DNA of 64,000 nt from Hyphomicrobiales bacterium (GCA_019247605.1 JAFBAS010000059.1:17499-81498); one strand, 5' to 3'; counted from the stretch's first letter, positions 24,893 through 34,392 are shown. The notes: generated by a model not told the origin, from the sequence alone. A program made the numbers and translations.

Positions 24893-27800
24893 GGTCGCCA
24901 AGGCGCACATGATCTCCGACGCGCGTGTCGTAAAGCACGGTGCTTCCGGCGCCGACGGTCACGCCCTTGCCGAGCTTGATGCGGCCGATCTTCATGAGCC
25001 GGTCTTCGTAGAGATGGGTCTGCAGGGCCGAATTCTCGTTGATGGCGCAAAAATCGCCGACATCGATGCAATCGAATTCGGTGATGTCGGTGGTCGCCCA
25101 ATACGTGCCTTCGCCGATCTTGGCACCGAAGAGGCGCATGCACCAAGCAAGCATCGGCGTGCCGTGCAGATGATCGAGAAGCACGCGGCTCGCCATGGTC
25201 GAGTAAGCGACCGCGATCGCCTCGGAGCGCAGAGCGAACCATGACCACATCGGCCGCATCATCGGCTTGTAGACGCCCATCAGCAGCCATTTGAGCGCGC
25301 ACACGACGAGCATCATCATGACCGAGATGAGCACGCCCGCCGCGAGGAATTGCGGAATGAGAACGTCGAGATCGCCGTCGAGCACGGCGGGTCCGAAATA
25401 TTCGGCCGCGAACACGCCGAAGGTGATGTAGAGCGCGGTCGGCAATGAAAGGCAAAAGGCCTCGAATACGGCACGCCCGAGCTTGCGCGCGAAGGAGGGT
25501 TCGAACGTCCAGTTCGCGCCGACATCGAAGGTCTGTCGCACCGGGAATTTGAGCGGCGGAGAGCCGAACCAGATCTCCCCTTCGCCGACGCCTTTGCTAG
25601 GCGGCTTCGACTTCACCCCGATGAGCGCGCCTTGCGCGATATCGGTGCCGGGCGCGACGACGGCCGAATTGCCGACGAAGCTACGTGCGGCGATCTTTAC
25701 GGGCGCAAGCGTCATGTAGCCGCGCCGCACATCCTCTTCGCCGAGCACCACCTCATCGGCGATGAAGCAATTCTCACCGATCTCGACGAGGTCATAACGC
25801 CCGCCGAGGCTGGTCGAGATTTCCGCGCCCCGCCCGATCCTCGCGCCCATGAGTCGGTACCACCAGCGCATGTAGAAGGTGGCATAAAGCGAGTTCAGCG
25901 TGCCGAGCGTCACGGCCGTGCACAGGCCCACGAGCCACATGCGCCAATAGAAGACGGAATAAACCGAGTGCACGCCGGGCCTCACCCTCGGCAAGACGAT
26001 CCAGCGGATCGCCGCGATCAGGAGCACCGTGAACGCGATGAGCGCCATCGCGGTCGGCCAGGCGACGATCGGCGTGAGGTAGAGATAGTCGATCGACGAG
26101 AACGAGCCGACGAGATCGGCGAGCTGATCGAAAAGGTAGAAAGCCGGGAGCACGGGCATGAGGCCGAGCGGCGGGATGGCGAGAAGCATCAGCACGTGGA
26201 AGGCGGCGGTGAGCGCGCGCCAACCGCGTGACGCCTGGGCATGGGGCGGCAGCGAGGTCGCGTCCACCATGCCGATTTTGCGGCCTGGCGAGCCGTCCCA
26301 TTTCTCAGCTTTGCCGATGTGGCCGCCCGGCGCCACCGAGGTGAGGTCCGCGAGCTCCGCGCCTTCCTCGATCACGACATCATGGCCGATCACCGTCGAG
26401 GAGCCGATATAAGCGTCATCGCCGATTTCGACGCTTCCGAGAATGAACTCGTTGCCGATGACCGCCGCGTTGGCAATGGTGATGCGGCCGATCGAGGCGC
26501 GCGGTCCGATCCTCACGAGATCGGGCGCGCCGCAAGTGACCTCGCCGATATAGGCGCCTTCACCGATTTTTGCGCCCATCATGCGCAGGTAGAAATTCAT
26601 CACCGGCGAACCCTGCAAGAGGGCACCCGGCGTCAAACGACCGAACTGAGATGCAAGCCAGTAGCGGAAATAATAGGCCCCCCAGAGCGGGTATCGGCCG
26701 GGCCTGGCGCGGCCGAGCACGAGCCATTTGCCGCCGATCCCGATGAAGAAAGTCGCGACGTTGATCGCCACATAAACGGTGACGACCGTCACCAGATCCT
26801 CAAGGAAGCCGCCGGTTTCCGGCGAGAGAAGAATGTAGGCGATATAGACGCCGAGCCACTGGGCGGTGACGAGGCCGAGGAAAAACGGCATCGCCGCCGC
26901 TTGCGCCAGCCCGCAAAGAAAGCGGCGCAGCAAGGGCGGTGGCGTGAAGGAGAGGTCGGCGGGCTCGGCATTCGGCACGAGCGTGGAGTCGAGCCTTGCG
27001 GCGAGCGCGCGCAAATTGCGGGCCTCATACACGTCCTGGAGGCGGATCGTCGCAAGTGCCGGCGTCTCGCGCACGAAGGAGACGAAGCGCGCCGCGATGA
27101 GCGAATGGCCGCCGAGCTCGGCGAAAAAATCCGCTTCGAGCGGCACGAGCTCTGCGCCGAAGGCGCGCTTGGCCGCTTCGAGCAAGGCCTCTTCGGTCGC
27201 GTTGCGCGTGGGGTCCTGCTCGCCGCTTGCGGCTTGCGGGGCAAGCTCGAGCCTCTTGAGAGCCGAACGATCGATCTTGCCCGAGGCGAGCCGCGGCAAG
27301 GTCGCGATGAGCTCGTAACGCGAAGGCACCATATAGGCCGGCAATTGTCGGGCGAGTGAGGCGCGCAGGGACTTGGCGTCGGGGTTCTGGCCCGTCCGGG
27401 CGACGAGGAAGGCCACGAGCTTCTCGACGCCCGCATCCTGGCGAAGCACCACGGCGGCCTGTGCGACGCCATGCTCATCGACGAGCCGGCTCTCGATCTC
27501 GCCGAGCTCGACGCGAAAGCCTCTGATCTTCACCTGATCGTCGATGCGGCCATGGAACAGGATGCGGCCTTGCTCATCGAGGCTCACCGCGTCCCCCGAG
27601 CGATAGAGGATCGGGTCGGACCCGTCTGACGGGAACGGATTGGCGATGAATTTCTGCGAGGTGAGCTCGGGGCGCTGCAAGTAGCCGCGGGCGATGCCGG
27701 GACCGCCGATCAAGAGCTCGCCCTCTTGGCCCGGCGGCACCGGCGAGAGGTCCGGCGCCACGATCCAGCAGGAATAGTTGGGGATCGGCCGCCCGATCGT

Positions 27801-28817
27801 GACAGGCTCGCCGGGTTTCATCTCATCCGCGGTCGCGACGACGGTAGCCTCTGTCGGCCCGTATGTATTGAAGAGCCTCCTGTGCGGTTTTACCCAGCGC
27901 GCGGCCAGCGCCGGCGGCAAGGCCTCGCCGCCGAGCAGGATGAGGCGCAAGCTCGGCACATCCTTGCCGATCATGGCGAGCAAGGTCGGCACGGTATCGA
28001 TCACGGTGATGCGGTTCTCGTCGAGCACATCGGCGAGCTTGTCACTCTCACCCATGAGCCGCGCATCGGCGACGAACAAGGTCGCGCCGACGAGGTAGGG
28101 TATCCAGATTTCCTCCATCGAGAGGTCGAAGGCGAGCGAGGCGCCCTGAAACACCACGTCCTCGGCGCGCATGCCGTAAAGGTCGTTCGCAGCGCGCAGG
28201 AAATGGCAGATATTGCCCTGCGTGACGATGATCCCCTTCGGCTTGCCGGTCGAGCCCGAGGTATAGATCACGTAGGCGGCGTCGTTCGCCGTAAGCCCCG
28301 TCGGCCTCGCTTTCGCAAGTGCGGGAGCGTTCTCCGCGACGAGCGCCGCATCGACGAGCACGACCGCGCCGGCGGCCTTGGCGCGTTCCGCAAAAAGGCT
28401 GCCGGTCAAGAGGGCCTTGGCACCGCAATCGGCAAGGCACTCGCCGATGCGCTCGATCGGCGCGTCGGCGTCGAAGGGCAACCAGGCAGCGCCGCTCTTC
28501 GCGATGCCGATCTGCGCGATCAGAAGCTCGGGCCCGCGCGCCATCCAAAGCCCGACGACGTCGCCGGGCCCGATGCCGCGTGCCGCAAGCGCGGCCCCGA
28601 TCGCGCCTGCGCGTCTCTCCACTTGCGCATAGGTGAAGGTGCCGCAAGGCCCGATGAAGGCCGGCTTCTCGGCATGAGCTTGCGCCGAAGCGGCAAAGAT
28701 CTCAGGCAAGACTTCGTCACGAATGAGGTCCGGACGCGTGGCGCCGCGCAACACTGTCGGTCGCGGCTCTGCGAGCACGGCATCTTCGGCAAGGACGCGC
28801 CGATCCATCGCGTTCAT
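24810..28817 (-). CDS. Pls/PosA-type single-module peptide synthetase with three beta-helix acyltransferase domains
   Basis: A 1335-residue membrane enzyme with the layout of epsilon-poly-L-lysine synthetase. The adenylation domain (about 35-535) has YTSGSTGKPKG at 185-195, FDLSMEE with Asp231, NTYGPTEA and the A10 Lys514 in ASGKIDR. The carrier domain has ELGGHSL with pantetheine Ser572. Then come pairs of membrane segments alternating with left-handed beta-helix domains at about 747-849, 990-1089 and 1230-1324. No condensation or thioesterase domain is present. The family builds isopeptide-linked oligomers or transfers one activated amino acid. The pocket aligns by eye as D-L-E-D-L-G-T-V-V-K, acidic enough for a diamino acid (inference). 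ATG 28817 has AAGGGG upstream. Confidence 0.88.
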   Translation of the reverse strand: MNAMDRRVLAEDAVLAEPRPTVLRGATRPDLIRDEVLPEIFAASAQAHAEKPAFIGPCGTFTYAQVERRAGAIGAALAARGIGPGDVVGLWMARGPELLIAQIGIAKSGAAWLPFDADAPIERIGECLADCGAKALLTGSLFAERAKAAGAVVLVDAALVAENAPALAKARPTGLTANDAAYVIYTSGSTGKPKGIIVTQGNICHFLRAANDLYGMRAEDVVFQGASLAFDLSMEEIWIPYLVGATLFVADARLMGESDKLADVLDENRITVIDTVPTLLAMIGKDVPSLRLILLGGEALPPALAARWVKPHRRLFNTYGPTEATVVATADEMKPGEPVTIGRPIPNYSCWIVAPDLSPVPPGQEGELLIGGPGIARGYLQRPELTSQKFIANPFPSDGSDPILYRSGDAVSLDEQGRILFHGRIDDQVKIRGFRVELGEIESRLVDEHGVAQAAVVLRQDAGVEKLVAFLVARTGQNPDAKSLRASLARQLPAYMVPSRYELIATLPRLASGKIDRSALKRLELAPQAASGEQDPTRNATEEALLEAAKRAFGAELVPLEADFFAELGGHSLIAARFVSFVRETPALATIRLQDVYEARNLRALAARLDSTLVPNAEPADLSFTPPPLLRRFLCGLAQAAAMPFFLGLVTAQWLGVYIAYILLSPETGGFLEDLVTVVTVYVAINVATFFIGIGGKWLVLGRARPGRYPLWGAYYFRYWLASQFGRLTPGALLQGSPVMNFYLRMMGAKIGEGAYIGEVTCGAPDLVRIGPRASIGRITIANAAVIGNEFILGSVEIGDDAYIGSSTVIGHDVVIEEGAELADLTSVAPGGHIGKAEKWDGSPGRKIGMVDATSLPPHAQASRGWRALTAAFHVLMLLAIPPLGLMPVLPAFYLFDQLADLVGSFSSIDYLYLTPIVAWPTAMALIAFTVLLIAAIRWIVLPRVRPGVHSVYSVFYWRMWLVGLCTAVTLGTLNSLYATFYMRWWYRLMGARIGRGAEISTSLGGRYDLVEIGENCFIADEVVLGEEDVRRGYMTLAPVKIAARSFVGNSAVVAPGTDIAQGALIGVKSKPPSKGVGEGEIWFGSPPLKFPVRQTFDVGANWTFEPSFARKLGRAVFEAFCLSLPTALYITFGVFAAEYFGPAVLDGDLDVLIPQFLAAGVLISVMMMLVVCALKWLLMGVYKPMMRPMWSWFALRSEAIAVAYSTMASRVLLDHLHGTPMLAWCMRLFGAKIGEGTYWATTDITEFDCIDVGDFCAINENSALQTHLYEDRLMKIGRIKLGKGVTVGAGSTVLYDTRVGDHVRLGDLTVVMKGEGIPANSAWGGAPAQPAGLR

Positions 28818-29298
28818 CGTCGCCCCTTCAGGCTCGGCGCCTTCGCCCTCGCGCCAGCCCCGTTTTCGCAACTCGAGTCCGGCACGGCGCCTCATTCCGG
28901 CCGCGCTTCGACGCTGGTTGAGAGAGCGTGAGCGGCCTGATCGGGGCTTGCCCGAGCATCGCGCCGCTTAGCGGCGGCCCGTCACGCCTAGCGGCCATTC
29001 TTTGCGGGCGCAACGATTAACCTCCCATGAACGAGAGTTGCACAGCCTTCGTTCGCAGGCGGCGCCCACCTTCAATGTTGACGGCAGCACCTGAAATGGC
29101 TCCTCGGAAGTATTATAATCCTGCAAGAAGGGTGCTCGCACAAATCCGATCGCGGGCGAAATGCGGCGATGCAGGAACTCTTCCAAGGCGATGCTCTCAA
29201 CATGAAGCGTAATGTCCAGATTTGATTCATGATGAACAAGGCTACGGTGTTTTTTCGCTTTTTAAAATGAGGCCACAGCCGAAAGAGGCCGAACCCGC
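28818..29298. other. Divergent intergenic region, no gene seen
   Basis: About 480 bases between the synthetase and the cyclase, which are divergent. No frame looks coding. A TATAAT at 29114-29119 lacks a -35 at proper distance. The cyclase end carries AAAGAGG about 10 bases before its ATG. Promoters for both genes should lie here. Confidence 0.5.
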
Positions 29299-30522
29299 AT
29301 GATTGATTCCGAATTCGCGAAGATCACTTCCTGGATTGCCGAATGCGGGCTCGCCGGCACCTCGGAAAAGCTCATGCTCGCGGGTTTTTGCGAACGGATG
29401 CGTGCCGCGGGCGTTCCGCTCGCCCGCGCCTCGCTCTTCGTCGACACACTGCATCCTTCCTACGAGGGGCGCCTGTTCCATTGGCGCAAGGGGGAGGGCG
29501 CGCGACCCCCGGTGGAATACCCGCGAACGCGAGAAGCCGATGCGATCGCGAATTGGCAGCGAAGCCCCTTTTATCGCCTGCTCGAATCGGGCGGTTCGCT
29601 TCTACGCATGCCGGTTTCGGAAACCCCGATGGGCGTGCACCCGATCTACGCGGAGCTGCGCGATGCGGGCATGACGGAATTCGTGGCGATGATCTGCCGC
29701 TTCGCCGCCGAAAGCGTGATCGGCGAAATGGATTGCGTCTATTCATCCTGGTCGACCGGGCACGAGGAGGGGTTCGCGGATGAGGATATCGCCGAGCTCG
29801 AGCGCCTCGTGCCGGTGCTTGCGCTCGCGGTGAAATCGACCTCGCTCGCGCGCATCGCGCGCACGCTCGTGGAGACCTATCTCGGCCGCGACGCGGGCCA
29901 AAGGGTGATCACCGGAAGCATCGAACGCGGCGTCGCCGATCGCATCGAGGCGGCGCTCTGGTTTTCGGATCTGCACGACTACACGCGCATTTCCGACAGC
30001 GCGGCGCCAGGCCAGATCATCCCCTTCCTCAACGACTATGCCGAGGCGGTGATCTCGGCGATCCACGAGGAAGGCGGCGACGTGCTGAAGCTCGTGGGCG
30101 ACGGGACACTCGCCATCTTCACCGGACAGGATCGCAAGGCCGCGTGCCGTGCCGCGCTTGCAGGGTTCGCCCGCGCGAGAGCGGGTGTGGCCGCGCTCAA
30201 CGGGCGGCGCTCCGCCGAGGAGTTGCCGACGACGTCCATGTATCTCGGCCTGCATTTCGGCGAGGTATTCTTCGGCAATATCGGAAGCAAGGAGCGGCTC
30301 GATTTCACGGTCGTGGGGCCTGCGGTCAACGAAGCAAGCCGGATCTTGTCGCTTTGCCGTTCGGTCGATCAGCCTTTGCTCGTCTCGTCGGCCTTTGCCG
30401 ATGCCATCGAGGAGCGAGGCGATCTCGTCTCCGTCGGCAGATACGCGCTTCGCGGGGTCGGGCGCGCCCAGGATCTCTTCACGCTCGATCCGGAGATTGA
30501 GGCCGCCGCGACGAAGGATTGA
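29299..30522 (+). CDS. Class III adenylate cyclase with unassigned N-terminal domain
   Basis: A 407-residue protein. Residues 215-400 form a class III cyclase domain: metal Asp224 (ALWFSDLHDYT) and Asp268 (LVGDGTLAIF), adenine-selecting Lys264 and Asp335 (RLDFTVVG), and transition-state Asn344 and Arg348 (NEASR). All six catalytic residues are present, so it should make cAMP. The N-terminal 200 residues have no membrane segment. They look like a soluble sensor, with a GAF-like character that I cannot confirm. Related proteins with this N-terminus are common in Hyphomicrobiales. Confidence 0.88.
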   Translation: MIDSEFAKITSWIAECGLAGTSEKLMLAGFCERMRAAGVPLARASLFVDTLHPSYEGRLFHWRKGEGARPPVEYPRTREADAIANWQRSPFYRLLESGGSLLRMPVSETPMGVHPIYAELRDAGMTEFVAMICRFAAESVIGEMDCVYSSWSTGHEEGFADEDIAELERLVPVLALAVKSTSLARIARTLVETYLGRDAGQRVITGSIERGVADRIEAALWFSDLHDYTRISDSAAPGQIIPFLNDYAEAVISAIHEEGGDVLKLVGDGTLAIFTGQDRKAACRAALAGFARARAGVAALNGRRSAEELPTTSMYLGLHFGEVFFGNIGSKERLDFTVVGPAVNEASRILSLCRSVDQPLLVSSAFADAIEERGDLVSVGRYALRGVGRAQDLFTLDPEIEAAATKD

Positions 30523-30631
30523 AGGATTTCTCGCAGTTCTGCCCCGCACACGGCTGTTTCGCGCGTTGCGATGAAAATTGGCGCTCACTGCGATCATACG
30601 ATATGCTAACAAACCCCATGAGACTTTGTTT

Positions 30632-30677
30632 ACCCCAAGGGGTGCGACGATATTTGGCATAAAGAGTGCAGGCCTGC
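30632..30677. promoter_or_regulatory. Candidate parDE operator
   Basis: Two palindromes precede parD: ACCCC-AA-GGGGT (30632-30643) and a perfect GCAGGCCTGC (30668-30677), the latter ending 10 bases before the parD ATG. ParD-type antitoxins are ribbon-helix-helix proteins that repress their own operons through such sites. The assignment is by position. Confidence 0.4.
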
Positions 30678-30687
30678 GAGCTTCACG

Positions 30688-30957
30688 ATGACCATCACGT
30701 TGACGCTGACACCAGAACAAGAGGCATGGCTTGCCGCTCATGTGGCAAGCGGAGATTTTGCCTCGACCGAGGACGCTATTCACCGCATGATCGCCGCGGG
30801 CATGGCCGAGCGTGCGGAGCTCGAGCACGACGATCTGACATGGGCCAAGCCCTATGTGGACGAGGCGATCGCCGATGTCGAGCTGGGTGAAGTTTTGACG
30901 CTCGAAGACCACGACACACGGATCGATACGCTAATGTCGAAGCTCGAGGGGAAGTGA
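30688..30957 (+). CDS. parD: ParD-family antitoxin
   Basis: An 89-residue protein whose N-terminus (TITLTLTPEQEAWLAAHVASGDFAS) is a ribbon-helix-helix DNA-binding fold, followed by EDAIHRMIAAG and an acidic C-terminal tail that should wrap the toxin. Its stop overlaps the parE GTG start by four bases. It neutralises ParE and probably represses the pair. Confidence 0.85.
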   Translation: MTITLTLTPEQEAWLAAHVASGDFASTEDAIHRMIAAGMAERAELEHDDLTWAKPYVDEAIADVELGEVLTLEDHDTRIDTLMSKLEGK

Positions 30958-31256
30958 GCCGATTCTATATCTCGCCACGCGCTCAGTCCGATCTTTCCAG
31001 CATTCTTGAATATCTCGCCCGGGAAGCCGGAATCTGGGTTGCCCGCAACTATCGCGAGCAAATCAGGTCGTTCTACCGGCTCTTGCGCGATCACCCTGAG
31101 GTAGGGGCACCACGGCCTGCACTTGGCCGGGACATCCGTATTGTTGTCGTGCGGCCTTATCTCGTGATCTATCGACGCTCCGGGAATACAACGACTGTGC
31201 TTCGTGTCCTGCATGGGAGGCGAAAGCTCGCGGGGGTCATGCTCAAAGGCGCTTAG
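30954..31256 (+). CDS. parE: ParE/RelE-family toxin
   Basis: A 100-residue basic protein of the RelE/ParE superfamily: SRFYISPRAQSDLSSILEYLA, then REQIRSFYRLLRDHPEVGAPRP, VVRPYLVIYR and the C-terminal VLRVLHGRR. The LRVLHGRR end is the family hallmark. It starts with GTG inside the parD stop. ParE toxins poison gyrase and RelE toxins cut mRNA. Pairing with a ParD antitoxin favours the former. Confidence 0.87.
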   Translation: MSRFYISPRAQSDLSSILEYLAREAGIWVARNYREQIRSFYRLLRDHPEVGAPRPALGRDIRIVVVRPYLVIYRRSGNTTTVLRVLHGRRKLAGVMLKGA

Positions 31257-31341
31257 CCCGCTTGGGAATTGCACCCAAGATTGGCGACGCGAATAACCGA
31301 GTTTTGCGTGGACAGGGTCACGTCGATCACACCGAAGCCGG

Positions 31342-32436
31342 TCACAGGCGCGAGGTGGCGCCTTCTCGCGCGAGCCAGTTGGGATCGTCATGGGCGAGAT
31401 GGCACGCGACGTCCTCGATGAATGATGGCACCTCGGTTCGGCAGCGCGCGATGGCCTTTGGGCAGCGCGGGTGAAAAGGACAACCGGGCGGCGGGTCGAT
31501 CGGGTTCGGTACCTCCCCGCCCACCGGGGTGCGCGCGCGCCCGCTCATCGCGAGATCGGGCACGGCGTCGAGAAGCATGCGCGTATAGGGGTGGCGCGGC
31601 CGGACGAAAAGCTCGGTGGTCGGTGCGATCTCGACGAGGCGCCCGAGATACATCACGCCCACGCGCGTCGCCATGTGGCGCACCACGGCGAGGTTGTGGG
31701 TGATCAGGAGGTAGGTGAGGCCGAGCTTCTCTTGCAGATCGCGCATGAGGTTGAGGATTTGCGCTTGGATCGAGACGTCGAGCGCGGAGGTCGGCTCATC
31801 GCAGACGATGAAGTCCGGATTCGAGGCGAGCGCGCGTGCGATGGCGATGCGCTGGCGCTGCCCGCCCGAGAATTCATGCGGGTATTTGCGAGCATCCGCG
31901 GGGTCGAGGCCGACAAGGCGCAAAAGCTCCCCGGCGCGCGCGGTGACCGCGGCTTTCGACGGTTTCCTGGCCTCTCCATTCGGGCGGGCGGCACCGAGGC
32001 CGAAAGCATGGATCGGCTCGGCGATGATGTCGCCTACCCGCCAGCGCGGATTGAGCGAGGCGTAGGGGTCCTGGAAGATCATCTGCATGCGCCGGCGCAC
32101 GTTGCGGCGCGCCGCAGGATCGCCGGTCGCGGCCATGTCGATGCCCTCGATCAACACGCGCCCATCCGTCGGCCTGAGCAGGCCGACGACCATGCGTGCC
32201 AATGTCGATTTGCCCGAACCCGATTCGCCCACAATGCCGAGCGTCTCGCCGCGTTCGATCTTGAAGTCGAGACCGTCGACCGCCTTGAGGTGCCGACGCG
32301 GCTCATGCTCGAGAAGCCGCGCGATCAACGGCTTCGACACATCGAAGACGCGCTTCAAATGCTCGACCTCGACGAGGTGGGGCGGCCCCACCATCGGCGC
32401 GCTCGCGGCGCTCGCCTCGCGCGAAAGCGCGGTCAC
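31342..32436 (-). CDS. Oligopeptide/dipeptide ABC transporter ATP-binding protein (OppF/DppF type)
   Basis: A 364-residue ABC ATPase: Walker A GESGSGKSTLAR, signature FSGGQRQRIAIARAL, Walker B FIVCDEPTSALD. The C-terminal Cys cluster PPPGCPFHPRCPKAIARCRTE marks the Opp/Dpp group. GTG 32436 overlaps the upstream ATPase stop by four bases and includes a short polar lead. ATG 32394 is the alternative. It ends the operon whose binding proteins lie at 35483-38921. Confidence 0.9.
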   Translation of the reverse strand: MTALSREASAASAPMVGPPHLVEVEHLKRVFDVSKPLIARLLEHEPRRHLKAVDGLDFKIERGETLGIVGESGSGKSTLARMVVGLLRPTDGRVLIEGIDMAATGDPAARRNVRRRMQMIFQDPYASLNPRWRVGDIIAEPIHAFGLGAARPNGEARKPSKAAVTARAGELLRLVGLDPADARKYPHEFSGGQRQRIAIARALASNPDFIVCDEPTSALDVSIQAQILNLMRDLQEKLGLTYLLITHNLAVVRHMATRVGVMYLGRLVEIAPTTELFVRPRHPYTRMLLDAVPDLAMSGRARTPVGGEVPNPIDPPPGCPFHPRCPKAIARCRTEVPSFIEDVACHLAHDDPNWLAREGATSRL

Positions 32437-33434
32437 GACACCGCCTCTTTCGCTGGCGAGGCCACCTCGCCACGATCGTAGAGCCAGCAGGCTGCGCGTC
32501 TCGTGCCGATCGCCAAAGGCGGTGGCCGCTCGATGCGGCACCGATCGAAGACGTTCGGACAGCGCGGGTTGAAGGCACACCCGGGCGGAATGGCGGAAAG
32601 GCGCGGCATGGCGCCTGGAATCTGGGCGAGGCGCGCAGCGCGCCCTTCGAGCGTCGGTATCGCGGCCATCAGCCCCTTGGCGTAAGGGTGAAGTGGATCG
32701 CGCACGACCTCGTCGACCCGGCCGATCTCGGCGATGCGTCCGGCATACATCACGGCGACCCGGTCCGCCGTCTCCGCGATCACGCCCATGTCATGCGTGA
32801 TCAGGATCACGGCCGCATGGTGCTCGCGCGCGAGCCGCTTCAGCACGGCGATGATCTGCGCCTGCACGGAGACGTCGAGCGCGGTCGTCGGCTCGTCCGC
32901 GATCACGAGCGCCGGCTCGGCGCAAAGCGCGAGCGCGATCACCACGCGCTGGCGCATGCCGCCGGAGAATTCATGCGGATAGCCGTCGATGCGTTTCTCG
33001 GGCGCCGGAATGCCTACCTCGGTGAGAAGTGCGAGCGCGCGCTCGCGCGCCTGCCTTTGGGTAAGCGAGGTGTGCGTGAGGATGGTCTCGACGAGTTGAT
33101 CGCCGATCCGCAAGAGCGGATTGAGGCTTGTCAACGGGTCCTGGAAGATCATGCCGATGCGCCGTCCGCGGATTTTGCGCATCGCTTCGGGCGGCAGATT
33201 GTCGATGCGCTCGCCCGCGAGCCTGATCTCGCCCCCGGCGATCCGGCCCGGCGGATCGAGGAGGCCGATGATGGCGAGGCCGGTGAGCGATTTGCCGGCA
33301 CCGGATTCGCCGACGACGCCGAGGATTTCACCCGGAGCGAGATCGAACGACACGCCGTCGAGCGCGGTGAGCGGCCCACGCCGCGTGGCGAACTCGACGC
33401 GCAGGTCCTTGACCGAGAGAAGCGGCGCCGTCAT
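32433..33434 (-). CDS. Oligopeptide/dipeptide ABC transporter ATP-binding protein (OppD/DppD type)
   Basis: A 333-residue ABC ATPase: Walker A GESGAGKSLTG, signature FSGGMRQRVVIALAL, Walker B LVIADEPTTALD and the C-terminal PPGCAFNPRCPNVFDRCR cluster. ATG 33434 overlaps the upstream permease stop (ATGA). The frame stays open to 34094 inside that permease, but this is a shadow extension. Confidence 0.92.
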   Translation of the reverse strand: MTAPLLSVKDLRVEFATRRGPLTALDGVSFDLAPGEILGVVGESGAGKSLTGLAIIGLLDPPGRIAGGEIRLAGERIDNLPPEAMRKIRGRRIGMIFQDPLTSLNPLLRIGDQLVETILTHTSLTQRQARERALALLTEVGIPAPEKRIDGYPHEFSGGMRQRVVIALALCAEPALVIADEPTTALDVSVQAQIIAVLKRLAREHHAAVILITHDMGVIAETADRVAVMYAGRIAEIGRVDEVVRDPLHPYAKGLMAAIPTLEGRAARLAQIPGAMPRLSAIPPGCAFNPRCPNVFDRCRIERPPPLAIGTRRAACWLYDRGEVASPAKEAVS

Positions 33435-34387
33435 TTCAGCCTCGGGTTCAGCGCATCGCGCAACCAGTCGCCGAGCAGATTGACGGCAAGCACGAGCGCC
33501 GCGAGCGTGATGCTCGGGAAAGTCACGATCCACCATTCGCCCGAGAACAGGAAGTTCTGGCCGATGCGGATCAAGGTGCCGAGCGATGGCTGCGTCGGCG
33601 GCAAACCCACCCCGAGAAACGAGAGCGTCGCCTCGGTGATGATGGCGAGCGCGAGGTTGATCGTCGCGATGACCAGCACCGGCCCCATGACGTTCGGCAG
33701 GATATGGCGCGCCAGGATGCGTGCCGGTGACAAGCCGATGAGGCGCGCCGCCTGCACATAGTCGCGGTTCTTCTCGACGAGCGTCGAGCCGCGCACGGTG
33801 CGCGCATACTGCACCCAGAAGGAGAGGCCGATCGAGATCACGAGAATGCCGAAAGCGGTTTGTTCGCGATTTTGCCCTTTGAGCAAGGCCTGCACTACGC
33901 CATCGACGAGGAGCGCGATGAGGATCGCCGGAAAGGTGAGCTGCACATCCGCGATACGCATGATGATCGAATCGATACGGCCCCCCGCATAGCCGGCGAT
34001 GAGGCCGAGCGTGATGCCGATCGCGCCGCCAAGCAACACGCCGAAGACGCCGATGAGAAGCGAGACGCGCAAGCCGTAGAGGATCGCCGACCACAGATCA
34101 CGGCCTTGATCATCGGTGCCGAGGAGGAAGCGTGGATCGCCTCCGGTCACGAAGCGCGGGGGATTGAGTGAATCGATGAGGAAGTTGCTCGCCGGATCGA
34201 AAGGGTTCGTCGGTGCGATCAAGGGCGCGAAAACCGCGGCGAGGAAAAAGATGAGCGTCAGCGCGCCGGCGACGACCGTGACCTTCGACGAAAGGAAGCT
34301 CGCGAGGAGATCGCTGTCCTTGACGCGCCCGAGAAAAGACCTCGAGGTCGGTTCGGATTTCGGCAGCTCGACTGTGATCTCGCTCAT
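33431..34387 (-). CDS. Oligopeptide/dipeptide ABC transporter permease (OppC/DppC type)
   Basis: A 318-residue inner-membrane permease. It begins with a polar cytoplasmic lead, then one membrane segment (VTVVAGALTLIFFLAAVFAPL), a periplasmic loop (FLLGTDDQGRDLWSAILYGLRVSL, typical of OppC), and five further segments. The EAA loop reads QAARLIGLSPARILARHILPN. Its start is 6 bases from the OppB stop. The open frame to 35467 runs inside oppB and is not used. Confidence 0.92.
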   Translation of the reverse strand: MSEITVELPKSEPTSRSFLGRVKDSDLLASFLSSKVTVVAGALTLIFFLAAVFAPLIAPTNPFDPASNFLIDSLNPPRFVTGGDPRFLLGTDDQGRDLWSAILYGLRVSLLIGVFGVLLGGAIGITLGLIAGYAGGRIDSIIMRIADVQLTFPAILIALLVDGVVQALLKGQNREQTAFGILVISIGLSFWVQYARTVRGSTLVEKNRDYVQAARLIGLSPARILARHILPNVMGPVLVIATINLALAIITEATLSFLGVGLPPTQPSLGTLIRIGQNFLFSGEWWIVTFPSITLAALVLAVNLLGDWLRDALNPRLK

Positions 34388-34392
34388 CTCAA

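Noticed and set aside
29078..29119. TTGACG and TATAAT as a promoter for the cyclase
   Set aside because: The two boxes are 30 bases apart, far beyond the 16-18 required.
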